This document shows positions 17,196 to 26,898 of a stretch of DNA of 64,000 nucleotides, piece by piece. The position numbers and the translations under genes are program-made. The stretch's first letter is position 1; every line of letters starts with the position of its first letter. Source of the DNA: Microbulbifer bruguierae (GTDB taxonomy: Bacteria > Pseudomonadota > Gammaproteobacteria > Pseudomonadales > Cellvibrionaceae). The stretch is taken from the NCBI RefSeq assembly GCF_029869925.1, contig NZ_CP118605.1, positions 558,001-622,000 on the forward strand. The letters run 5' to 3'. Under the pieces are notes generated by a model that had not been told where the DNA came from, ran no database searches, and worked only from the letters and a program-made list of their open reading frames with translations.

Positions 17196-17816
17196 TCAGG
17201 CGGTTTCGATACGGCGATCGCTGTGCAGGGCGTCCACCAGCTTTACCGCTTCCTGCTCCATGGTGACCACGATGGAGTCAACACGGCGCTGGAAGTAGCG
17301 GTGCGCCATCAGCGCCGGAATGGCGACGGTCAGGCCTGCAGCAGTTGTGATCAGGGCTTGGGATATGCCGCCGGCAAGCACCCCGGCGTTGCCGGTGCCT
17401 TCCAGCATGATCGCAGTAAACACCTGGATCATCCCCACCACGGTACCCAGCAGGCCAATCAACGGTGCCACTGCAGCGATGGTACCCAACACATTCAGAA
17501 AACGCTCCAGCTCGTGTACCACCTGACTGGCGGCCTCTTCGATGCTGTCTTTCATGACTTCACGGCCGTGACGGGAATTGGACAGGCCGGCGGCGAAAAT
17601 ACGACCAAGCGGGCTGGAATCCCGTAATTCCTTAATTTTCTCTGTTGTCAGTTGATTGCTCTTCAACCCCCTCCAGACTTCACCCAGAAGGCTACGCGGC
17701 GCAATTTTGCGCTCATTCAATGTCCACAGGCGCTCAATGAAAATAGCGATTACCGCAACAGAACAGAGCAGGATTGGCAGCATCAACCAGCCGCCGCTTT
17801 TTATAATTTCTAACAC
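17196..17816 (-). CDS. exbB: Biopolymer transport protein ExbB (MotA/TolQ/ExbB family)
   Basis: Proton-channel partner of ExbD. The 206-residue protein has three membrane helices: one near the N-terminus (GGWLMLPILLCSVAVIAIF) and a pair in the second half with APLIGLLGTVVGMI and TTAAGLTVAIPA, the conserved TolQ/ExbB segments. The start is probably the GTG at 17816 (VLEIIKSGGW); a TTG at 17837 adds seven residues. It is the first gene of the envelope operon, after a gap of about 270 bp from the upstream gene. Confidence 0.92.
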   Translation of the reverse strand: MLEIIKSGGWLMLPILLCSVAVIAIFIERLWTLNERKIAPRSLLGEVWRGLKSNQLTTEKIKELRDSSPLGRIFAAGLSNSRHGREVMKDSIEEAASQVVHELERFLNVLGTIAAVAPLIGLLGTVVGMIQVFTAIMLEGTGNAGVLAGGISQALITTAAGLTVAIPALMAHRYFQRRVDSIVVTMEQEAVKLVDALHSDRRIETA

Positions 17817-18042
17817 GTTTTCTTTGCCCCAAAACAACGGAACGGAATATGACCGAACCTTGAACGTAGCGAATTCAGGTCGTGGCCGGTGACTCTACCA
17901 CAGGTCTTGGCGCCGGCTAAGAGGGACTTCGGCATGTTTTTCATCCCTGTGATCAGTGTTCCACAACAATCTCCGCTTCAAACCCTCGCAAAATCAGGTA
18001 TTGACGCTGCCATCCCACTCTCCCACCCGAGCCCGAAACGAG

Positions 18043-18066
18043 AAAGGCCGCCCTCAGGCGGCCCTT
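18043..18066 (-). terminator. Hairpin after the 18089 gene
   Basis: GGCCGCC/GGCGGCC with a four-base loop, followed on the minus strand by TTTCTC. It lies about 25 bp past the stop codon of the secreted hypothetical protein. The weak T-run makes it a plausible but not strong terminator. Confidence 0.55.
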
Positions 18067-18088
18067 CATATGGTTCACGCACCCGCGT

Positions 18089-18871
18089 TTACTTGCCGGG
18101 ACGCTCTGGACGTTGCGGCTTCTCGGGGCGTTCGACCTTTTCAGCGCGCATAGGCTTTTCCGGGCGATCAACTTTCGCGACACGCTCTACCTTCGCCCCC
18201 TTCTCTGCGCGCTCTGCGTGAGCCAAATCTCGCGCGGCGTGTTTCTCCGCACGCATGGCATCGCGAGAATCGCGGCGTGCCAGTTTCTCGGTCATTTCCG
18301 GGCGATTGGAGTGAATACCACTGACAATTTCACCCAGGTTAACGCCGAGCTCTTTGGCGATATTGCCCCACCCCATACCATCTCGCTGGCGCATACCCAG
18401 GATTTGATTGACGTAATACTCGGCACCCGGGGCGATCTCGCCGTCCACTTCGCCTTCAACGGGCTCAACCTCATACATACCGGCAAGCTTTTCAGCAAGT
18501 GCCATGGTAATCAGAACGTTTCCGTAACCCATACCAGCGTGACCGCCTTTCCCCTCTTCCATTTCAGGCAGGTCTTCAGGAATCTCCAGCTCAGTATCTT
18601 CGACATTGACGTCTTCACCTTCCGGCACTGGCTCTACAAAATGAATGCTCCCATCGCGCAGGCCTGCCACGATTCGCTTCGACTCCTCTTCACTTCCAAA
18701 GAAGTGACTGAAGTAGCCGGCAATACGGTCGCCCGGTACGGTTGATGCCATCTCTACCACTTCGGTTTCGGTAGAATCCACATCTGGCATATCGTCTGCC
18801 CACACCAGGGGCACACTTGCCAGCGCAGCGATCACAGCCGCCAGTGCAGTCGATTTATACGGAATCTTCAT
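18089..18871 (-). CDS. Hypothetical secreted protein with charged Pro/Lys/Glu tail
   Basis: Not recognised. The 260 residues begin with a signal peptide (cleavage after PLVWA). An acidic region follows (about 85-105, EGEDVNVEDTELEIPEDL). Then comes a helical part with GMRQRDGMGWGNIAKELGVNLG, a segment seen in various exported bacterial proteins of unknown role. The last 60 residues are a low-complexity basic tail built from repeats like RPEKPxRAEKVE. It follows the beta-barrel gene at 18959 and lies between comEC and exbB, where these genes are usually adjacent. Its job is unknown. Confidence 0.7.
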   Translation of the reverse strand: MKIPYKSTALAAVIAALASVPLVWADDMPDVDSTETEVVEMASTVPGDRIAGYFSHFFGSEEESKRIVAGLRDGSIHFVEPVPEGEDVNVEDTELEIPEDLPEMEEGKGGHAGMGYGNVLITMALAEKLAGMYEVEPVEGEVDGEIAPGAEYYVNQILGMRQRDGMGWGNIAKELGVNLGEIVSGIHSNRPEMTEKLARRDSRDAMRAEKHAARDLAHAERAEKGAKVERVAKVDRPEKPMRAEKVERPEKPQRPERPGK

Positions 18872-18958
18872 TGCTGGTTTCTCCAGTTAACTTCAATTGC
18901 GCCCACGACAGAAAACGCAGGCATCACATCGGTTTCTAATCGGACTTCTGAGCGGCTG

Positions 18959-19792
18959 TCACTCGCCCGGACGGTAACTGAGCTGAAAGCCAAACCCCTG
19001 ATCTGGGCTCCCATTCGCAAGCCCCAGGTAGCCATAGACAACCGCACTCCACTGCGCGGTAAATTTGTGGCTGTAATACCCGAAGACTTCAGCCTGGGGA
19101 TCACTGGCTGATGTCGCCGCCTGCTGATAGTCCAGGGAGGCGCCAACACTGGCGGCCTCACTTAAGCGATACCCGGTACCCATTGAGGTAGACCAGACGT
19201 CACGCAACACTACATCCGGCAGGTCGCCTTTATACTTTCTGGCGATTGTGACAAACGGAGTGAAGTCATCCACCACAGTAAACACTTCAGCCTGCAGGGT
19301 GTAATCCGTCTCCCCGGTACCAAGCCCCTCGCCTTCGTCTGCCAGGGGAATCTTGTATTTGGCGGAGAGATCCACGAAAAAATTCTGGGCAACAGGTTCC
19401 AGACTGTATGTGCCGGTAAGCCAAAGATCGCCGAGCCCGGAAGCACTGGTCAAAGCGACTTCATCAGTACCGGCGTTGCCATTTCCATTTCCGTTACCGT
19501 TGCCGTTGCCATTTCCTGGCCCCACAACCAAGCCGCCATCACCGCCCGCAACCACGCCTCCCGGACCCTCGATCGAGGTCCACGGCAGTGATGCCTTGAA
19601 CGTCCAGCTCGCATTCGGCGAATAGCTTGCAGTGAACGGCATTGAAACAATTTCAGTTTCCGCTGTATCGCCGTAATCGCCACTGCTGACGTCAGTGCCG
19701 AGGGAGTATTTCCACTCTGCGGCGAAACCGACATTCGAAAGCGATAACCCCGCCACAGCCAAGGTTGCACCGATTAAATGATTGATTTTCAT
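18959..19792 (-). CDS. Predicted outer-membrane beta-barrel protein with Gly-Asn repeat
   Basis: A 277-residue exported protein of unknown function. The signal peptide begins at the ATG at 19792 (MKINHLIGATLAVAGL, cleavage after GFAA). Alternating hydrophobic strands follow, for example WKYSLGTDVSSGDYGD and FVDLSAKYKIPL, ending FGFQLSYRPGE. This recalls transporter-like barrels of the MetA/phenol-pathway group, although the last residue is not aromatic. Residues about 100-116 are a run of Gly-Asn dipeptides encoded by a six-base repeat. The gene is downstream of comEC and upstream of the 18089 gene. Confidence 0.65.
   Translation of the reverse strand: MKINHLIGATLAVAGLSLSNVGFAAEWKYSLGTDVSSGDYGDTAETEIVSMPFTASYSPNASWTFKASLPWTSIEGPGGVVAGGDGGLVVGPGNGNGNGNGNGNGNAGTDEVALTSASGLGDLWLTGTYSLEPVAQNFFVDLSAKYKIPLADEGEGLGTGETDYTLQAEVFTVVDDFTPFVTIARKYKGDLPDVVLRDVWSTSMGTGYRLSEAASVGASLDYQQAATSASDPQAEVFGYYSHKFTAQWSAVVYGYLGLANGSPDQGFGFQLSYRPGE
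19482..19526 (-). repeat. Six-base tandem repeat coding for (Gly-Asn)n
   Basis: About seven units of GGNAAY in frame inside the barrel protein gene. Slippage would change the length of the Gly-Asn loop without shifting the frame. It probably forms a surface loop. Confidence 0.7.
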
Positions 19793-19951
19793 ACCGCTAA
19801 TCAAACCACCGTTGCTGAAGAATGACGGCACCATAGCACCATCGTAGAAGCCAAAACCTTGATCGAACTCTCAGCGACAGCCCCTCAGACCGGCGTTTCC
19901 TCATCAAAACATCACCCCGTGTGCCGCTGCACAAAGCCGCCATGTACCTTG

Positions 19952-22501
19952 TCACATGCCTGCGGCGCATTGGCTCACCACACTTTCCCGCTCATCGGCA
20001 AACCAGAACCTTCCCGCCGCCCGAGCACACTGTAGACGGGGCTGCCCCCGATTTTGCGACCAGAGAAACGCAATGGCGCCAAGGTCTGCTGTATTGAATA
20101 GATGAATTCCACTCTGGGTGAAGCGGCGGACAACGTCGGGATGGGGATGCCCAAAATGATGGCGGAAGCCGGCACTGAATACCGCATTGCGAGGGCTGGC
20201 CCAGTGAATCAGATCGGGAGAGGATGACGTTCGGGAGCCATGGTGGGGGGCGATCAGCACATCGACCGGCTCAAAATCCGGGAAGTTTTTGACCAGTTGC
20301 TTCTCTGCTTTACGGGAAATATCCCCGGTCAACAGGATCCGCACACTCCGCCAGGTGAGCAGCGCCACACAGCTGTGGTCGTTCTCTTCACCACTGATAC
20401 CCGCGCCACTCGGCCACAGCCATTGCAGCTCCATCTCACCCAGCAACAGGTGTCGACCCGCAACACAACTATCACTGCTGGAGGCGGCGACCAGTGGTTG
20501 CAAGCGTTTGGGTAACTCACCGGGCGCCACAAGCCGCACAATACCCAGCTGTTCAGCCAACCCCTCTACCCCGCCGGCGTGATCCCGATCTCCGTGACTT
20601 ACAACCAGCGCGTCCACCTGCCGCCATCCCTGCGCGGTGAGGTAGGGAGCAACGATTCCCCCACCTGCACTCCATCCACCGGGGGCCGCATCCCCGGCAT
20701 CAAATACCAGACTGCTGTCTTCGGTGGTCGCCACAACTGCCAAGCCCTGCCCTACATCCAGAACTGTGAGCTCAAATCGGGGCTGCGTCTCCCGCTGCCA
20801 CTGAGTGAGCCCCATCAAAACCACGGGGATCAAACACCACCCAAGAATCCGCCCTGGAAACCCTCGCGGCATCAACAGAAGCACACTGGCCAGAGCCGCC
20901 AAACCCGCCAGCGCAACACCCGGCACCGCCATTGACTGCCAGCTCGGCAGATTGCCGTCGACCGCCAGAAGAAAGCGCAGCAGCCATTCCAATTGCCAGT
21001 CAGCCAGCTGCCATAAAAGGCCGGAAAATCCACCCACAGGCACCAGGGCGCCCATCAGGACAAGCGGCAGTATCACCAGAGCCAACCAGGGAATTGCAAT
21101 GAGATTTACCAGCAAAGCGCTGGCACTGACACCGGAAAAGATGACCAGGGATGGCACCATCAACCCCAACAGAACGCACCACTGAGCAGAGACCGCAGCG
21201 TGGACCTTACCAACGATGGACCCAGCCTGCCGGGCATGCGCAGACGTTTCTGCCCGGCCCTGAAACCTCAGTAGCAACACCGCTACGGCGATAAAGGACA
21301 ACCAGAAACCTGCATTGAGTACGGCCAGGGGTTGCCACAACAAAACCAGCGCGAGCGCCAGGGCAAATGCCAGGCCCGGGTCAACACGTCGTCTCGCGAC
21401 CACTGCTGCAGTCGCCACCACGACCATAACCAGAGCCCGCTGGGCAGAAAGTGGCGCCCCACTAAGCAGTGTATAAACTAGCGCTCCGCCTATCGCCGTG
21501 ATCCCGGCGAGCGGTAAGGGGTTGTGCGCGCGCAATATCCCCGCAACACGCCCAAGCGCGCCCCCCAGCAGCAGGAAGAAACCAGCAACCATCCCTACAT
21601 GCAGCCCCGAGATTGCCAAGAGGTGGGCGGTTCCGGTGCGCTTGAGCAACGCATTCGTGTCCGTATCCAAGCCACTCCTGTCTCCCAACAGCAGAGCCCT
21701 AATCAACCCACTCCGCTGCAACCCCTGCCCGGAAACCCGATCCCTGAATGTCTCCCGCAAGGTATCAACGCCACCACCGGCCTGCACAAACGTTGGCAGC
21801 TGCCCCTTATCGCGTACATAACCGGTGGCGTAAATGCCCTGCTGTAACAACCAGGCTTCATAGTCAAAGGTGTGTGGATTAACGCTGCCTCTGGGGCGCT
21901 TCAACCGCACACTCATTTTCCAGCGACTACCGGCGCGGAGCCTGGACGACAGTTTCTGGTCTACCCGGTACCAGCTCAGCAACAGGTGCTTACCAATCAA
22001 ATCCCGCTGGTCCGTATCGACTACCCTCGCGCGAAAGCGACTGTCGACAAGCCCTCTGGCCCCACCAGGGGGGCCGAAACGGGCAGCCGCGGGAGAAACC
22101 TCGGGGAGGTCTTCAACTTCCAGGGTGACACTGTGGTCAGACCCGTTCAGCGCGAGCGGCAAGCGCTCGGAAAGCGCATGGTGGTTGGCGTTTAACGCCC
22201 AGCCACAGCCAAACAGAAACGGCAACAGCAAGCAGCCAAGTCCGCAGGGCAACCGGTTTGCCAGCCCGAGCCAACCGCCAATACCCACGGTCAGCACCAC
22301 GCAAACAAGACCGAAAAGCAGTGCTACGGCACCACCCGCGCTCCCCGGCAGTGTCGGCAAAAAGGCAATAGTTGCAATCCCCACCGCCAGCGACCACAAC
22401 GCGGCCACCGCCCAACTCACTCCCTTCACCTCGCCTCCCGAAATCCATTTCTGACAGCCGCCAACTGGCGACAACGGCGTTCCTGCCTGCTTCCGCGCCA
22501 T
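19952..22501 (-). CDS. comEC: DNA uptake channel ComEC/Rec2
   Basis: Inner-membrane channel for single-stranded DNA in natural transformation. The 849 residues carry an N-terminal membrane pair plus an OB-like soluble part (DUF4131). The competence domain follows with many membrane helices (from about 230; LLAISGLHVGMVAG is typical). The C-terminal metallo-beta-lactamase-like domain has DVGQGLAVV, VVSHGDRDHAGG and APHHGSRTSS. The domain looks complete, including the metal-binding His/Asp residues. The ATG at 22501 is a clean start. Next to exbB/exbD/msbA/lpxK it fits the gammaproteobacterial order, here interrupted by two genes. Confidence 0.94.
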   Translation of the reverse strand: MARKQAGTPLSPVGGCQKWISGGEVKGVSWAVAALWSLAVGIATIAFLPTLPGSAGGAVALLFGLVCVVLTVGIGGWLGLANRLPCGLGCLLLPFLFGCGWALNANHHALSERLPLALNGSDHSVTLEVEDLPEVSPAAARFGPPGGARGLVDSRFRARVVDTDQRDLIGKHLLLSWYRVDQKLSSRLRAGSRWKMSVRLKRPRGSVNPHTFDYEAWLLQQGIYATGYVRDKGQLPTFVQAGGGVDTLRETFRDRVSGQGLQRSGLIRALLLGDRSGLDTDTNALLKRTGTAHLLAISGLHVGMVAGFFLLLGGALGRVAGILRAHNPLPLAGITAIGGALVYTLLSGAPLSAQRALVMVVVATAAVVARRRVDPGLAFALALALVLLWQPLAVLNAGFWLSFIAVAVLLLRFQGRAETSAHARQAGSIVGKVHAAVSAQWCVLLGLMVPSLVIFSGVSASALLVNLIAIPWLALVILPLVLMGALVPVGGFSGLLWQLADWQLEWLLRFLLAVDGNLPSWQSMAVPGVALAGLAALASVLLLMPRGFPGRILGWCLIPVVLMGLTQWQRETQPRFELTVLDVGQGLAVVATTEDSSLVFDAGDAAPGGWSAGGGIVAPYLTAQGWRQVDALVVSHGDRDHAGGVEGLAEQLGIVRLVAPGELPKRLQPLVAASSSDSCVAGRHLLLGEMELQWLWPSGAGISGEENDHSCVALLTWRSVRILLTGDISRKAEKQLVKNFPDFEPVDVLIAPHHGSRTSSSPDLIHWASPRNAVFSAGFRHHFGHPHPDVVRRFTQSGIHLFNTADLGAIAFLWSQNRGQPRLQCARAAGRFWFADERESVVSQCAAGM

Positions 22502-22720
22502 ATTAGACGGGGGATTAAAGCGAAGCAGGTATCAGGCATCAAGCTTTCGAGACCAGCGAGTCCTTACCTGTCTTTACCTTATATCCAGAAATTACGACCT
22601 CCAGACCGCAACAAAACTTACACAAACCTTTCATCTTTCACATGTTTGTAACATTTCAGAAGCAAACTGCGCCGCAACTGAACGACTGCTTACCCTTTTT
22701 CACATCTACGAGACCATCCA

Positions 22721-23656
22721 ATGAAAAAGACAGCTTTGACTCTGGCGCTGACTGCAACCCTACCGGCCTTCGCAAATGCCGAGGTTTTCACTTTCTATGG
22801 CAAGGCGAATGCGTCTTTCCAGTCCGCAGATGAAGGTGCAGGTGCCAACACCGATATCAAAAGCAATGCTTCCCGTCTCGGAGTGAAGGGCGAATTGCCG
22901 CTGGATAATGGCCTCAAGGGCATCTACAAGATGGAATATCAGGTAGACATCGATGGAGAAGCCGATGAGGTTCTCAGCCAGCGCAATATCTACGCCGGCC
23001 TGGAAGGTGGCTTCGGCCAGGTCATCGGGGGGAAATTCGACACCCCGCTGAAGATGGCACAAAAAAAAGTCGACCTGTTCAATGACCTGGAAGGCGATAT
23101 CAAGAGCCTGGTCACCCGCAACGACAACCGGGTATCCAACAACCTGCAGTACACCACACCGTCCTTCGCCGGTTTCAAGGCTGCTGCCGCCTATATCAGC
23201 AACAAGGATGCCGAGATCCTCGACAGTGACGGCAATCTGGTGGACACCCGTGATAACGGTACTTCCCTGTCTTTCGCCTACGACAACAACGGCGTATATC
23301 TGGCGTATGCCTATGACCAGGATGTAGAAGCCAATGACTGGAACGTGAGCCGTATGGTCGCCCAGTACGACCTCGGCAACCTGCAAGTCGGCGCCCTGTA
23401 TGAAGAACAGGAAAAGGCAGACAGCAGCAAACAGGATGGCTGGATGACGTCGGTTGCCTACAAGATCAACAACTGGACCGCAAAGGCACAATACGGGCAG
23501 TCCGACATCGTCAAGACTGACGGTGAGACTTTCAGCCTGGGACTGGACTACAAACTGTCCAAGGCCGCGAAGGTGTTCACCTTCTACACCGACGAAACCG
23601 CTGCGGACAACTATGAGCGCAGCTACTTCGGTATTGGCACGGAATTCAAATTCTAA
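22721..23656 (+). CDS. Gram-negative general porin
   Basis: Outer-membrane diffusion channel of 311 residues. The signal peptide ends at FANA. The mature chain starts EVFTFYGKANASFQ and contains the usual porin strands (KSNASRLGVKGE, QRNIYAGLEGGFG) and a constriction-loop region. It ends with Phe (YFGIGTEFKF), the signal for insertion by the BAM complex. It is monocistronic, with a 219-bp upstream region and a strong terminator after it. The ion or solute preference cannot be read from the sequence. Confidence 0.9.
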   Translation: MKKTALTLALTATLPAFANAEVFTFYGKANASFQSADEGAGANTDIKSNASRLGVKGELPLDNGLKGIYKMEYQVDIDGEADEVLSQRNIYAGLEGGFGQVIGGKFDTPLKMAQKKVDLFNDLEGDIKSLVTRNDNRVSNNLQYTTPSFAGFKAAAAYISNKDAEILDSDGNLVDTRDNGTSLSFAYDNNGVYLAYAYDQDVEANDWNVSRMVAQYDLGNLQVGALYEEQEKADSSKQDGWMTSVAYKINNWTAKAQYGQSDIVKTDGETFSLGLDYKLSKAAKVFTFYTDETAADNYERSYFGIGTEFKF

Positions 23657-23664
23657 AAAGCAAC

Positions 23665-23696
23665 AAAAAGGGCACAACTTCCGGTGTGCCCTTTTT
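23665..23696. terminator. Bidirectional terminator between porin and OsmC-YcaO gene
   Basis: The stem AAAAAGGGCAC/GTGCCCTTTTT, 11 pairs with a 10-base loop, has a T-run on both strands. It serves the porin on the plus strand and can stop the convergent gene as well. Confidence 0.9.
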
Positions 23697-23802
23697 GTTT
23701 CACGTTTGGTTGTCCTGTTGCAGGAGCTTGCCCGGCCTGCCGACGAACATTTGCCGCGGCCAGGCCCGTTCGCCTGCATGTGGGCCCTGCAAACAGTGCC
23801 GT

Positions 23803-26004
23803 TTAACCGGCAACCCTCTTCGCCCCGCGCGCGGCATGCAATTTCTTGTAGCTTTCAATCAACCGCAGATGTTTATCGAGTCCTTCCAGCTGCATATTGG
23901 TGGGCGTCAGGCCATAGAAGCGCACACTACCGTCCACGGAACCTGCGACCGCAGCCATGGTATCCGCCCCGAACATGCGGCGGAAATTCACCATGAAATC
24001 ATCCAGCTCCAGCTCATCGTCCAGCGCAATTTCCAGCACAGCCTGCACCGCGCGGTAAAAGAGACCTCGTTCGACGGTGTTGTCGTTGTACTGCAAAAAG
24101 GCTTCGACCTGCTCCAGCGCCTCCTCATGTCGCTGTAACGCGAGATAAATCAGTAATTTCAATTCCAGAACGGTCAGCTGGCCCCATACGGTATTCTCAT
24201 CAAACTCCACGCCGATCAGGGTGGTGATGGTCTCGTAGTTGTCGATCTGGCTCTCTTCCAGACGCTCCACCAGGTCTTGCAACTGGTCTTCATCCAGGCG
24301 ATGGAGATTCAGAATGTCTTCCCGATAATCCAATGCTTTGTTGGTGTTGTCCCAAATCAAATCTTCTACCGGGTACACCTCGGAATACCCGGGAACCAGG
24401 ATACGGCATGCCGGCGCTCCCAGTTCCTCATAGGTCGCCATGTACACCTCTTTACCCATTTCCTCGAGAATAGCGAACAACCGGTCTGCCTCGGTTTCGT
24501 TCGTATCCCCGTGGTCACCTGAAAAATCCCACTCAACGAACTCGTAATCCGATTTGGCGCTGAAGAAACGCCACGACACCACACCGGTGGAGTCAATAAA
24601 ATGCTCCACAAAGTTGTGCGGCTCGGTTACCGCCAGGCTGTTAAAGGTGGGGGGGGGCATATCATTCAGTCCTTCAAAGCTGCGTCCCTGCATCAGCTCT
24701 GTGAGACTGCGCTCAAGCGCCACATGCAGACTCGGATGCGCGCCGAACGAGGCAAATACACCACCCGTGCGCGGATTCATCAGGGTCACGCACATCACAG
24801 GGAACTGGCCACCAAGGGACGCATCCTTGACCAGTATCGGGAAACCCTGTTTCTCCAGCTCAGCTATACCTTCAACAATATCCGGGTATTTTTCCAGCAC
24901 CTCGCGGGGGACATCCGGCAGCGCCAGTTCTTCCTCTAGAATCTGCTTTTTCACCGCCCGCTCAAATATTTCAGAAAGGCACTGTACCTGGGCTTCAGGG
25001 AGAGTATTGCCCGCACTCATACCATTACTGAGAAAGAGGTTTTCAATCAGGTTGGAAGGAAAATACACATTCTGACCATCGGACTTGCGCACAAACGGCA
25101 GCGCGCAGATGCCCCGGTCAATACGACCAGAGTTGGTATCAATCAGGTTCGAGCCAGCCAGCTCACCTTCCGGGTTGTAGATCGCGAGGGTGTAGTCGTC
25201 CAGAATGCCGTCCGGCAACTCGTCGTGTTCCATAAGCCCGAACCATTTTTCATTCGGGTAATGTACATATTCGGCATTGGCGATTTCCTCACCAAAGTAC
25301 TGATCGTTGTAGAAGAAGTTACAGTTCAGACGTTCGATAAACTCGCCCAGTGCGGAACACAGCGCGCTCTCCTTCGTCGCCCCTTTGCCGTTGGTAAAAC
25401 ACATGGGGGACGCTGCATCACGAATATGCAGAGACCAGACATGGGGCACGATATTGCGCCAGGACGCGATCTCGATCTTCATCCCGAGGTCCGCAAGGAT
25501 CTTCGTCATATTGGCGATGGTCTGCTCCAGAGGCAGATCCTTGCCCTCAATGAACGTCCGGTGCTCCGCATCCGGCGCGACCATCAATAGTGCCTGAGCG
25601 TCCTCCGCCAGATTGTCCACCACTTCGATCTGGAAGTCCGGCCCGGTCTGGATCACCTTTTTGACGGTACAGCGGTCGATTGACCGGAGTATGCCCTGAC
25701 GGTCCTTCTCTGAAATATCTTCCGGCAGTTCCACCTGAATCTTGAAAATCTGGTTGTAGCGGTTTTCCGGATCCACAATGTTGTTTTGTGACAAACGGAT
25801 ATTGTGGGTCGGGATATCCCGTGACAGACAGTACACCCGCACGAAATAAGCCGCACACAGGGCGGAAGACGCCAGGAAATAGTCAAACGGACTCGGCGCC
25901 GACCCATCCCCCTTATAGCGGATGGGCTGGTCTGTAATGACCGTAAAGTCATCGAATTTAGCTTCGAGACGCAGGTTATCGAGGAAGTTGACGTTGATTT
26001 CCAT
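23803..26004 (-). CDS. OsmC domain/YcaO domain fusion protein
   Basis: A 733-residue fusion. Residues about 1-150 are an OsmC/Ohr-like domain (FDYFLASSALCAAYFV, with the one conserved Cys). The rest is a full-length relative of E. coli YcaO (586 residues): the ATP-binding part with NGKGATKESALCSALGEFIERLN, the acidic Mg-binding residues and SGRIDRGICALPFVR. The C-terminus has helical repeats (about 580-700). YcaO enzymes activate amide backbones with ATP; for the E. coli type a link to ribosomal protein S12 methylthiolation has been reported. The fusion is known from several gammaproteobacteria. The start is the ATG at 26004; an upstream TTG is not supported. Confidence 0.9.
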   Translation of the reverse strand: MEINVNFLDNLRLEAKFDDFTVITDQPIRYKGDGSAPSPFDYFLASSALCAAYFVRVYCLSRDIPTHNIRLSQNNIVDPENRYNQIFKIQVELPEDISEKDRQGILRSIDRCTVKKVIQTGPDFQIEVVDNLAEDAQALLMVAPDAEHRTFIEGKDLPLEQTIANMTKILADLGMKIEIASWRNIVPHVWSLHIRDAASPMCFTNGKGATKESALCSALGEFIERLNCNFFYNDQYFGEEIANAEYVHYPNEKWFGLMEHDELPDGILDDYTLAIYNPEGELAGSNLIDTNSGRIDRGICALPFVRKSDGQNVYFPSNLIENLFLSNGMSAGNTLPEAQVQCLSEIFERAVKKQILEEELALPDVPREVLEKYPDIVEGIAELEKQGFPILVKDASLGGQFPVMCVTLMNPRTGGVFASFGAHPSLHVALERSLTELMQGRSFEGLNDMPPPTFNSLAVTEPHNFVEHFIDSTGVVSWRFFSAKSDYEFVEWDFSGDHGDTNETEADRLFAILEEMGKEVYMATYEELGAPACRILVPGYSEVYPVEDLIWDNTNKALDYREDILNLHRLDEDQLQDLVERLEESQIDNYETITTLIGVEFDENTVWGQLTVLELKLLIYLALQRHEEALEQVEAFLQYNDNTVERGLFYRAVQAVLEIALDDELELDDFMVNFRRMFGADTMAAVAGSVDGSVRFYGLTPTNMQLEGLDKHLRLIESYKKLHAARGAKRVAG

Positions 26005-26397
26005 GGAGACTACCGAGGTATGAGAATTTGGCAAGCTATCAAGCTGAGGCGCGGCATTATCCAGAATTTAGGGTAGTTCGTCTCGCTCTGTTTGAGTGAA
26101 TGGAATTGCATGTATGAACACGCAGGGCCAATTGATATAGAGCCGGTATATGAACAGACAAACAACCCCAGCTTGTATTCAGGGAACCTCTTGGTCGGTG
26201 TCCAGGATGGATAATATTGTTCAGGATTACCTTATTTTAGGCATAGGGAATTAACTGAGGCGGGTTTCAAGTATTTACTCGAATCATGCGGAACTCATTA
26301 GTTTTTAAACTGGAAACGAGCCACTTTCGATATATCGACCTTTGGCAAACCGTAATCGGTACGCAAGAAGAATATATATTCTCCTTGCGGCCAGGCA
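26005..26397. other. AT-rich intergenic region upstream of the OsmC-YcaO gene
   Basis: About 390 bp with no supported gene. It must hold the promoter of the OsmC-YcaO gene. Near its right end (26362-26389) is an inverted repeat CGCAAG/CTTGCG with AGAAT/ATTCT inside, just past the stop codon of the 26398 gene, which may act as its terminator. Confidence 0.5.
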
Positions 26398-26898
26398 TCA
26401 AGCATCCCAGATAGATCTGGCAACGGGGCTCATAACACCAAAATATACATTGTGTACATCATTGTAATTTTTTTTCGGCATTTCATATCCGAGGTAGCCC
26501 TTAGTCATCAGAGTCCACATGGATTCCGCCAAGGTTAGGTTGACGTCTTCAAAGGACTTAGTGAAATTCTCATCGACATCATGACGATAGAACTCCCAAT
26601 CATGAATGATATAGGCAGGACCACATTCCCACGGTTCCAGACCGGTTAAAACCTGAGCGAGCAAGGGTATACTTCCTCCATCGGTGGTCATGGAACCGGG
26701 TTCAATTATTTCACTTTCTCCATTACCCAGGTTTCTAATATATTTGAATGGATCATGAGGATCCGGCACGTAATTGAACAGACCGGGACCAATCCATTCA
26801 AGAGAAAACTTTCCGGCAAACTCTCCGGTATTTAAATTTTCTACGAACTGCTTTTTACGGCGCTCCATCCTTTGCCGCATAAAATCCTGGCTTGGCAT
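26398..26898 (-). CDS. DUF1353-like protein
   Basis: A 166-residue soluble protein. The core TTDGGSIP, a conserved LEPWECGPAYIIHDW and a helix with NLTLAESMWTLM match the pattern of DUF1353 proteins, often encoded in prophages and of unknown function. The ATG at 26898 has AGGAGG five bases upstream, a near-perfect ribosome-binding site. The gene sits alone in an AT-rich stretch unlike its surroundings, which suggests acquisition by transfer. No other phage gene is near. The family call rests on motif order, not on a search. Confidence 0.6.
   Translation of the reverse strand: MPSQDFMRQRMERRKKQFVENLNTGEFAGKFSLEWIGPGLFNYVPDPHDPFKYIRNLGNGESEIIEPGSMTTDGGSIPLLAQVLTGLEPWECGPAYIIHDWEFYRHDVDENFTKSFEDVNLTLAESMWTLMTKGYLGYEMPKKNYNDVHNVYFGVMSPVARSIWDA

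Noticed and set aside
22760..23779. 339-codon minus-strand frame opposite the porin
   Set aside because: The porin has a signal peptide, porin strands and a terminal Phe. The opposite frame crosses the terminator and has no domain.
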